A stretch of DNA of 64,000 nt, taken from assembly GCA_016165875.1 (NCBI GenBank), contig JABBOT010000014.1, forward strand, positions 3,834,093-3,898,092. The letters run 5' to 3'. The stretch's first letter is position 1; the number at the start of each line of letters is the position of its first letter. A model generated the notes under the pieces. That model saw only the letters and a program-made list of their open reading frames with translations, was not told the origin of the DNA and searched no databases. This stretch comes from Acanthopleura granulata. Lineage: Eukaryota > Mollusca > Polyplacophora > Chitonida > Chitonidae. Positions 49,784-61,700 of the stretch are shown here, in pieces. Both the position numbers and the translations under genes were made by a program.

Positions 49784-52700
49784 GTAGGTATAGTGTTACA
49801 TGTGATTTTCTCAGCTAGCCTCTAAAATTAACTGATAGGTGTCATTGATTGCTTGTGAATATTACAAGCTTAATCTGTGTTACCATTTGTACAAATATTG
49901 CACTTTGAGTAAAGATACTTCGGCATGCTACATGTTCTTTAAAATCTCTTTTTCACACAAGGTGCACTCACCTTGTAGCACAGGATTTCGGCTGTTTTAA
50001 TTTGACAGCTCTCATGTTTAACGAGCCAGCCAAGTGTGTGTTTATTTTTGTCAGCATGTGAGTTTTTATTAAAATTTGTGGCAGTAGAAAGGATGAGGGT
50101 GATATCACGTGGTAGAGTGACGCCAGTTGAATGAAAAATGTCCTTTTCTCAATGAGCATCGGAAGAGTGGGTCAGCAGAGAACAATAGCTCAACCAGTTA
50201 TTCAAATTCCATTGAATAAGCCCTGCAAGGAAAGCATACATGACAAAACAGTTTCCTTGATACATGTACTCAGATATCACTTTTTGAGTGTTGTTCAAAA
50301 TTTATCCATGTTTGATGGATTTTATGTAAAATATTATAGAAAAATTTTTTATAAAGTTTAATCACATTTCTCATGCTGAGAAAACCTGAACTCCCCAAAG
50401 TATATGTAATAATGCAGCAGCTACCCCTGGTTTGCTTGCTGTTCCAATTTCAGAGTGCATTTCCAGAGATGAATAAAGTTTAGAGCTCTTGATCACATGC
50501 TAGACTGGCTTTTGAGTTGTTCATTGAATTTGTGAAAATCAGATTCTTTCATAAGCTGTTGTTATATTAATAACAATATATCCTCTAACACCTGACCTTA
50601 TTATTGAAATGGAACTGCTTTTTGGACTACCTTTGGGAGGTAGTGTGACGGAATCAACCTGCATTCATTTGTTCATAGCTTATTTATGTCAGGAATTTAA
50701 GATTGAAGAATTAAATTTCTTCAGTGAATTCTGAAAAAATGACTGTATCTACCACATTTATGCACAATACATCAGTGTTCCTCCACACATGTTAATCATG
50801 GTGATTTTAACAATGTAATTTCTACTGATTTCTGATTCCAAATCTTCCAATGGTTTAGATTACAGATGAGTAGTCCGTTGCACAAAGCAAACATAGCAAT
50901 TGCTTCATGGAACAGGTCCTCTGTATTTTTGAGTCTCAATCTCTTGTCTTTATCATTCTAGGAGTAGCCAAAGTACATGTAGTAGGAGCCAAAGTGGAAC
51001 CTTTAATTTAATATGTAACTTAAGTTATACATTTAAGTCAAATATATAGAAGTTAGAAATACATGTATATTTGTATGCAAACATACCGTTAAAAAGAATT
51101 TAAAATCTGAAACAAAAATGAAATTGTACGGTGTTATTAAAATCCTGATCTTTTCTTTCTGTGTGTATTCTTAGGGCAAGGTGTTTGTCTTTGACAAAGT
51201 GTATAAGCCAACAGTCACCCAGGAGTATGTGTACAATATAGCAGCCAAACCTATTGTAGCAGGTGAGTCACAGTACACAGTTTCGGGTTTCAACTTTACA
51301 TAGTGCCACGTGATGACATTGCTCTGTGCCATAATTTTGTCACTATATTGCAAATCAGAGTATGGGCTGGTCAAATTTTATGCAAAAGTGATAACTGTTC
51401 ACAAGAGATTTGCTAATCCTCTAAAATAAATAGATGTACATGATGTATTTCAGCAAATAAGTCATTGTTTATGGATACTGTGAATTATTGTACTGTATGT
51501 ATATTTATGTGTATACTTGCTGGCATGTTAAATTACATTGATAAGCCCTTTTGTGTAGTACATGGGAAGTGACAACATACACCACCAAATTATCGTCAAC
51601 TTAATGTGCATAACATCATTATCCAATTGACCGTATAATTAATTTGGCCTCATTGTTTGGCCACCCTTGATTTCGTTGACCGGTCGTTTCTTGATAGACC
51701 AGACTTTGATTCCTTGCATTTGACCAACCATTCTTGATGTTGTTGACCAAATATTGAAGTTACTTGTAAATGTTCAGAAATGTTAATGCATCTGATGTGA
51801 ATTGCTTTATACCTGTAGATTATGGAAAATGTGATTTTGTAATTATATATACTTGGACATTTACCCACCATACCTTATTTCTATATTCATTTATTTATTA
51901 TTTCCCTTTTTAAATGGATGTATGTGGCCGATTGGGGAAAAGAGTCAGTACACTATCACCACATATTGACTTAGGAGTTTCTCACCAAAGCGGTTACTAG
52001 GAGCTCTTGTCCAGCTCAATGCTTCTTTCTGGCCGTACGTGGGAAGGTCAACCAGCAATCTGCAGATGGCCAAAGGTTTTCCCGTTTCCTCACACCATAA
52101 ATGCTGGTCGCCATCATAGAAGTGAAATGTTCTTGGCGAGAGACCTCCTTTAAATAGATAAAAAATGAAATGCTTGTACAAGTGCATGAGGTGCCATACA
52201 GTGTAGATGTGCATGTGCATGAGGTGCCACACAGTGTAGATGTGCATGTGCATGAGGTGCCACACAGTGTAGATGTGCATGTGCATGAGGTGCCACACAG
52301 TGTAGATGTGCATGTGCATGAGGTGCCACACAGTGTAGATGTGCATGTGCATGAGGTGCCACACAGTGTAGATGTACATCTGCATGAGGTGCCACACAGT
52401 GTAGATGTACATGTGCATGAGGTGCCACACAGTGTAGATGTACATGTGCATGAGGTGCCACACAGTGTAGATGTACATGTGCATGAGGTGCCACACAGTG
52501 TAGATGTACATGTGCATGAGGTGCCACACAGTGTAGATGTGCATGTGCATGAGGTGCCACACAGTGTAGATGTGCATGAGCATGAGGTGCGACAGTGTAG
52601 CTGTACATGTGCATGAGGTGCCATACAGTATAGGTGTACATGTGCCTCTAACATTTTTGGATATAGTACATAGCATTTCTTCTTCATCTGCATCATGTGT

Positions 52701-55700
52701 TTTTTTCCAGGATATTCAAAGCAACAACTTGTGTTACAGCTTGATTTCAGTCATATATATATATATACAGCATACATGTGTGTATGTAGAAACGGGCATC
52801 TTCCTGCCTATGTAACACTGTACATGTACATTTTTGTGTGAGATCTCCTGGCATGTGTTACTACACAGGGCCATATCGAGAGGAAAATTGTAGGTCCTGA
52901 TCCCAAACTTCAAACTATAAAATGCAACTCTCAATGTTGCTTTCTCATGGCATTCAGGTATGTGAATGACCGATATTTGTATGGTAACTTAACTTTTTAT
53001 TGGTATATGAGCCATATTTGTGTTCAGTTTACTTGTTAGTTTTAAAACAGCTTGAATAGTTTATCTGCCTAACAGTCTAGGGGCCCAAATGTTTTCCGAA
53101 AGTAAAATTTCTCTAGATATGTCTCTGCTACAGCTTAACACACACCCTGCACAACTCTACAGACACATACATAGATCACCATGACAAACTTCCCTTCCAA
53201 ACTGAGCGCTCGATCAAGTACACTGTAAGTGATATTTTGCGATATCGGGCAGCGTGGAAGTCGATCAATTTGAATTGCTTGCATCAGAACGCATGGCGAT
53301 GCTATTTGGGCCCCTGGTTTCTCGGAAGCTTGCCAAGTCGGCCGAGCCCAGTTCAGATGCCCTACCTCGTAATGTTCATGTCAGGGGGAAATGGCCGATC
53401 AATAATGAGAAGCCAGGTCTAGACTAAAGCCAGGGATGTTGAGCTGCAGAGGCCAGTGTACATGGACATGTGTATATTGTTTAGTTCACGCAGGCGAGGT
53501 ATCCATACATGTAGTGAAACAGGGCTCGAACTGAATTTGTTTTTTTTGTTTTTTTTCTTTTCGTATATGGCACATTCTGGAAGAAAATATGTATGAAGTT
53601 TGAAGCCAATAGTGTCACGTCATGACTGGTGGATTTAACTGAAGTTACTTGCATGCTTATGGCCGAGGACATTAGCATGCCATCGCAGGGTAATGACCTA
53701 GTGCCTCTCACCAATGCGGTCACTATGGGAAGGTCTGCCAGCAACCCGCGGATGGTTGTTGGTTCCCCGCCGGGCTGTGCCTGGTTTCCCCCCACCATAA
53801 TGCTTTCCGCAGTTGTGTAAGTGAAATATTCTTGAACATGGCATAAAACATCAATGAAATAAATAAATGAATAAGTAAATAAATTGCATGCTGATGTAGT
53901 GAATCAATAACCATATCCTCTATAAATCTGATCTACTGGAACCCTATAACCCCAAAATTCTAGAAACACTTGTGATATTATACATGATTGTACAGTAGGG
54001 ACTTGTCAGGCAGGCTGGCTAAGGGACTAGTCACTGCATTCAGCGGACGAAAATGTCAATACACAAGAATTTACAAGCTATATGTATATGAATGACCCAC
54101 AAATGACTATTTCTGAAATTCAGTTGGGTACTGCCTAGCGTACTGTGTGTAAATGTGTTTGAGAAGTACTTGTACCATGGGAAGGGGCTCCTCATGAATT
54201 GAGCTCTGAAATTACTCCTTTGATTTATTTATTTGAGTGGTGGTTTACGCCATACTGAAGAATATTTCACTTACATGACGGTGGCCAGCATTATGGAGGG
54301 AGGAAGCCGGGTATAGTCCGGGGGAAACCCATGACCATGTGCAGGTTGCTGGCAGACATTCCCACGTACGGTTGATGTGCTATTCTGGTCTCTCAAAACA
54401 GATTTGTGTACCAAGTATGCACATACATACCAGTCAGGAAAATGTATGCCAAGATTGCATTTTAGGGGCGCCCCAAAAGTATGTAAGATAATTTCGGCTT
54501 CATATTCTGTCTGGACAACCATAGAAACCAGCAAGTACATGTAATTCTAGTTATAACATCAAGATCTGATAAATAAGTACTGCAGATTGCTGTTGACTTC
54601 GATTTTCAATCAAACTTTAACCTTCAGAAGACCCCCGATATTCTTATAGAATTAAGGAGAACATGGTTTTTGTAGTGCACAGCTTTGAAATGTTGAGGAT
54701 AGGACACTCGAAAAGATCAGGTTTCAGGCTGATAAATGGCAGAGTACAGATCTGTATTTGTGATAGGTCAGATCTAATTTTTACATAACACAGAGAGATT
54801 GAACCTCTCAGTTTACATGTACATTATAAAATGTGCAACCTGCACTGCACATGCACCTGCGTTGTACAGTACAAAACATTTGTGTAAATTTCAACAAGTA
54901 GGTTGTTGTCTGAACAGCGTTCTTTATCAATGGACTGACATTTACGCGGAAGGATGCAAGGTTAAGTGAATCGAGGATGGCATGCAGAAAGTATGGCTGG
55001 TCTGCTTGATACATGTAGACAACATCAGCACCTGTACACCCTGTAGTTGTTTGAGACACATAGTAGGCCAGCTTCATCCTAGTCAGTCATGAATGCCATT
55101 GATAACACTCATACCTCTGCTAGATGTGCAACATAGACACACCCGGGATGGGGCTCCATTCCAACTACTGAGGCACGGTTCAACCAGAGACTATGATTTG
55201 GCTTATCAGCAGGATTTCTTGCTATGTCTGTTTATACAGAGGTTGTGTATATTGAGGACTAGTGTGAGGTGCAGCCAGCGTGGTATTAACCATATGTTGA
55301 GAAGAAAAAAAATGGTGTTTAAAATTGAAAAGAGTAGTATTCACCCAGCCTTCTTCATGTTCTGGAAATTGCCCAATCCTGTATTGTACAACATGTAGTG
55401 ATATATTGAGTGTTTTTGTAGGTTTCGCAGATTTAGAGTTCAGTAACCCATGGCACATTGCGACTTAGTATGCGTCTAGATCTCCTAATTTGCACACCGG
55501 CATATTTGTGGCAACCACACAATTCACTGTTCCTTTATAAACTGATTTAGTCCATGTACAACCTGTACATTTTGGTAAATGCCTTAACCATTTTCCTGTT
55601 ATTTACATGCCTGTGACGGGTGGGGGGCCTCCGTGGCTCAGTTGGTTAGCGTGTAGTGCAGCATAATGACCCAGAAGCTTCCCACCAATGCCATGGCTGT

Positions 55701-58700
55701 GAGTCCAACTCATGCTAGCTTCCTCTCCGGCCGTCCATGGCAAGGTCTGCCAGCAACCTGCTGATGGTTGTGGGTTTCCACTGGGCACTGCCTGGTTTCT
55801 TCCCACCATAATGTTAGCTGCCGTTGTATAAGTGAAATATTCTTCAGTGCAGCATAAAACTGCAATTAAGTAAATAATAAACTACATACTTGTATATACA
55901 TGTAACTTTTTCATGTGTTTGTACATTCCAGTACGTGTACCTTGCCTCAAACGAGTCATCTAATCCTGCCTAATTTGGTACATGTACCTTAGTGCATCTT
56001 GCATTACCGCTGGCAGACTGAATAAATTAGTAGGTAACTGAAGTTATTAAACAGGTAAACCATTTCTAATATATTGTCATGCAGTTTGAGTGAGAACTCT
56101 AAATGGCTCTTCCCGACATGATGAAGATAAAGGTTTAGAACTGAAGTTAACAACAAAGACGTGTGCCGTAGACCGTGAGTGCTACCGCTTTGATCACGGA
56201 CACTCCTGTCATATTATTTCTTCAAGACTGTTCTCCTGGTAATGACTTGTGGAGGGGAGGAGGGGAGGGGGGTGTTTAGGTGGAGTCTCAGTGTCATTGA
56301 GATACGCAGCTCTGACAAAAATGAAAAGAAATAAAGAAAACAGAAGAAAACTGGGGAATGAGACACATTGGTTTCAAATTCTGGCTAAATCTCTGGTCAG
56401 CTGTACAATCTGTCACACCAGGGCTGATGCTGTGCAATCTGTCACATCTGGGATGGTGCTATAGCCCTAACCCACCTAATCCCCCTGCACTGCTGCGACA
56501 CAAGGCCTGATGTGGCATGTACTGATATGAACAATGGTCCAGGGATGGCCCGACATGAGCAGGCTAGTGCACTAGCCTATTGTCAGCAGCATGGTTTACT
56601 ATGCCTCTAGCTGACCTTATGACACCAGGGCAACACTTCTATGGTATTATAGATTTCTATATGTACACATCTTTTACCATAGCCACTTATCTACAGTAAC
56701 TGTTAAGGCACCTGGAATAATTCTTGAACATATCCCTGTGTAAAAGATTGTACATCTACATGCCTTACACTTTTAATATCCATCTATTGCACCGTAGTGT
56801 GCATTTTGGCATGTTCACAGAAATTTACACGTCACACGCATGGACATTATTTTTCTTGATTCTGACAATTCCATCGATCTTAAAAAGGTGTTTTGAGGTT
56901 TGTTTAGAAAGGAGGATGACATCTTACTGGAAAAATGTAAATCGTAGTGCTGAAAGGCATTCTGTATGACCCATCATACTGTACACCTCTCGGTAAAGTA
57001 CTCTGCACTTAACAGTCCACAAATCAATACATATTTATTATGTAATTGCAAAAAGCATAAGTAATGATAATAAGATTTCATCTTCATCATTGTACCCTAT
57101 AAATTGCCTACTTGTAGATGAAAATATTTGAACTATGCAGTGCCCGTTACATCCTAGTCCATAATTTGATTATGGATAATGCACGTGTTGTCATGGGTCG
57201 TTTGTTGATTATGCGTTTCGCACTTGATTCGTTGTTCCCGTCCCCGCCGGCAGGTCATTTCCTCCATCGGAACTCATTATTTCATAATTTGCCAGACATT
57301 GTCACGAAGATGAGATTGCCAATAAATCTAACTGAATGATAAGAATGAAAAAATGAAAATTGCTCCAGCATCCACAACAATTTTCCAAAACATTATGACG
57401 GGAAACAAGGGATTAAGTTTCATAGGCCTTAGCCATCTTGATTGTTTCTATCATTAAAACAGGGCAAATCTGATGTGGAATTCGCCTTCTTTCGATGAGA
57501 ACAGATTGGATCAGTTGTCTATTAAATTAAGCATCATGTATAGTCTGTATTTGCTTACATCAGAGGTGTGTAATACTTTTAGGTTAACGGTACATGTAGA
57601 GGGGAGAATTGAAATCTGCGTTGTAGATCATGGTATAATAGACACTCATGTGATGTACATTTGTATGCAAATAAGCTGAGCGCATACATTAGTGGTATAC
57701 ATTCTAAGAGGTAATGAGAAATGTCCCCTGATTGGTCACGGATTTGTTGTCAAATGCAAAGACAGCGAGATGACATTTGCAGTTACGCTGCGTGTAATGA
57801 AGGTGCATTGTAATATTAAGATGAGATATATTGACTGTATGACTCAGCCAGGCTATGTTTAAATGAGGGGAGAAAATAGACAGTTACACATGCATTACCA
57901 ATAGACCAACCACTGGGGTAGTCCTATACTGTGTAGATCACAGGCAATGCCTATACTCCCCTGGTCATATATAATGGTAGTGGCCAGCCGAGAGCCTGGT
58001 GGGGTGAAATCAAATGTCAGATATCAAGTACAGGTACAGAAATTAGAGGACGTATTCATGCAGGTTTACAGCAGTGAATTTTGTGGCTATGTCCTTCTGT
58101 GAAAAAATTTTAGCCAGTATTTCTAGGATTCTGGCATTGTCATGATTTTCATATGAATTTGTTGGAGAAAAACACCTGAAATTTTTCAGGATGTTATCAG
58201 ACCCTATGTTTACATGTACAGTATGACGTTTGGAAAGACTGGCATACATGTGAGAGTGTATACTTCATGCAGTTGCATTCTATTTTAGTTGCAGAACTTA
58301 CAAAAAAAATTTCTTTTGTCCTGTTAATTACTATTTCTGATGTCTGGGTGGAACGGCATGTACCTGTACTGATGATTACAGTGTTATTGTTACAGACGAA
58401 TACTGTACATCAATCTGCAGTGTTTCTGTTAAATTAGTTATTCCATTGACTTTATTTGCATGTAACAGTTTAACTGTACAATAACTGACAGTGTAGGCAT
58501 TACATCACCATGGCCATTATTCGCTTGTATCATTAAGATGTCTAGGTACAAGAGGGCCTTGACACATGTTCATGTGTGCAAAAAATTTTTTTTTCCAGAG
58601 TTTATAAGCTTTCTTGTCAAACAGAAACTTGTGTATTTCTTGCATTGCGATCATGTACATGCTTATTGACAGGGATTGTTTGCTTGGTTTGTTTAAAATT

Positions 58701-61700
58701 CTGACCAGCCTAATTCTTCGTCCTGTTCGTATGTACCTTTTCTATTTGATTTAGAGACAGAGAACTTTATTGGCTGGGCTGGCCAATTTTAGGGCTTCTC
58801 AAAAAGTATAATTGAAGCACCCTACACAGAGTAATGGCCTCGTAATGTGCTTGAGTTACATCATGAAAGCATGGGACAATTTTAAGGATCAACAGTACTT
58901 AACATGTAAATTTGCATCAATTCTGCCATTGTGTAATGTGTGATATTCTTTTACCTGTACTTTCAGATGTTCTCAGTGGCTACAATGGAACAATATTTGC
59001 ATACGGTCAGACGTCCAGTGGGAAGACCCATACCATGGAGGTACAATATCCATCATTCAGATCACCTGATACGTCTGACAGCGTTATAACAAGTATCCTT
59101 AAACTGGGGGGACTTTGAAAAAAAAAGCATTGGTTTAGCTTTAGTATTAAGTATTTCTTAATCTGTGGAGGCTTGTTGTTTTTGCAGAAGTTTCTATTTT
59201 AATTAAATTTTAGTCAGGGGAAGAACATTATTAACAACATCTGACTTGTTGTTAAATCATGCAAATATTTGCATAAATGAAGCATAGTTGTTTGGTGACT
59301 ATATGATGTGCCTTACAAGGTATTTGATCATTTACATATTTTAGCAGTTGTTAACCACAAAATTAATATTTTTATGGCATCTACCCTGATTTGATGGGTT
59401 GCTTGTATGTTCGGTTTCTTAACTCACCATGTATATGTACATTGTCATCAAATGGCTATTAGCCTATCCATATGAATGAATGATTATGGCCACGTTGGCA
59501 GTATCTCAGCCACGTCTGCAGTATCTCAGCCACGTCTGCAGTATCTGCAGTATCTCAACCATGTCTGCAGTATCTCAGCCACGTCTGCAGTATCTCAGCC
59601 ATGTCGTGGCAAGGCCTATGCACTAAACTTATATGTACCACAATCGACGTGCTCCAGTACACAAGTGCTGCAGTGTTGCTAATACTATGATATCAGGTGT
59701 GGGTTGCTCCCAGGCACTGCCTGGTTTCTTCCAATCATAATGCTGGCTGCCATCGTATAAGTGAAATATTCTTGAGTACGGCATAAAACAGCAATCAAAT
59801 AAATAAATAGATACCATGATGTCCGTTTAAATTTCCTGGTGTATACAGTGTACTGATACAATGCATGTGTTTTATTTTATGACAGGGTGTTATTGGGGAG
59901 CCCACCAAGCATGGCATTATTCCACGTATCGTCAATGACATCTTTAACTATATCTACGGCATGGACGAAAACTTAGAATTCCATATAAAGGTAGGTAGTA
60001 TTTTCCATGGGATTTTTTTCTCGCTGCAAGTTTTGTATCCATGTTAAATATTACTTTTATAGAATGCTACGTTTTAAGTCAGAATGTCTTTCTCTGCTGT
60101 TATAACTATACTTGTAGCTTTCAGTTCTTGTAATCAATATTTCATCTTCGCTTTCAGGTTTCCTACTTTGAGATTTACTTAGACAAAATTCGAGACTTGT
60201 TAGACAGTGAGTATTATTATTGTTTGTTTTTTCTTAATATCAGGTGACAAGAAATCATTATATGAACACTTTTAGTTAATTCTTGGAGTAAGGAAGAAAG
60301 ACCTGTAAATTTTTGTATGATTTCCAGAATTCAGTAGAACAGATTTATTAACTTCCACATGTGCATTTCTGTTTCTCTTTTGAATTTCAAATGATGTAAC
60401 TGGTTATGTGACACATGGCTTGAAACAGATGGGCCTGGGTTAATATAAAATCATACTTATTGTACCTCATAATCTTATTTTTATGCCATTTTTCTTTTAT
60501 TTTCTTTTTAGTTACCAAAACCAACTTGCCTGTCCATGAAGATCAAAACCGAGTTCCATATGTCAAGGTGGGTTGTCATGGGAGAAAGGACTACACAAAA
60601 GTATTCACTATCGAGTCTGAGAGACTTCTCGAGAAACATTATGTCTCATTGTGCTCTTTTTTAAGTGCCGAATACATAATCAAAATCATTGATTTACCTC
60701 ACTTGAGATTAAGATTGTTTTACCCCACTTGAGATCAAGATTGATTTACCTCACTTGAGATCAAGATTGATTTTACCTCACGTGAGATTATGATTGATTT
60801 TCTTCGCTTCAGATCAAGATCTGTTTGTGTTGGGTACTAGAATCCCTCAGGGGTGAAATTTGGCCAAATTTTTTTATTTTCACATTCTTATTTTCCATTC
60901 TCTTACCTTTCCTCTCACTTAAAGATGATAACCAAATTTGAATTGTGAATACCTAAAATTTGACAGAGTATAACATGTTGTGAACCAAGGCAGTTGTATT
61001 TTCTTAATTACTCCTGATTAGGGGGATTGACTCACTGAGGAGGGTTACCTGCTGTGAACAGACATGCCTCTGGTAAATGTGTATCGTGTCCTGCTACAAA
61101 CTGTGCATGGCTGCTGGTGCAGACTACCCCAGCAGACTTATTAACTAAAACAACAGCCTTCATGACCCCACCAGGGCGCCATTGGGGGAGTGGTTTATAA
61201 ACACATTCCAGCAGGGTTTGCTTAGAAATGTCAAGATAAAACACCAATTTATGCTACGGTCGAACATGATAAGATTTAAAAGTTATATTATCCACTTGAG
61301 CAGGAAAAATTTGAAAATTGGTGAGAAAATAGCAGTTTGAAAAACAGCTGTAATTTTTTTTTGGTAAACTCTTTCTTTATTTTGAATAATATTAAAGTTT
61401 GGTAAATTTTTAAAGTTTTTTGGAAGTCAGCAGTTGTCTAGCTTACAGAATAGATATATATATATACGGCCTTATTTGATCTATGTTTTGGGCTACACAA
61501 GGCAAAATGTGAAATTTTCAGGGGGGTTTAGTATCCTTAAGGCTGGTTTTCAATCACTAAACTCCATTGCAAATAATGATATATATCTCTGTGCTAATTT
61601 GTCGCTAACTACTGGTTTGGGATGTCTCAGACCTTGGAATTTGCATTAGAACTTAGACTGTGCCCAACGATTGTCCATTCCATATCTGAGACCTGCGCTA

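Noticed and set aside
51945..52696. Long ORFs (148-243 codons) on both strands
   Set aside because: They are translations of the 33 bp minisatellite in KIF5 intron 2 with strict 11-residue periodicity, and exist in several frames at once.
55624..55700. tRNA gene in the SINE head
   Set aside because: A- and B-box-like words are present, but no cloverleaf can be completed and the sequence continues into SINE body and tail.
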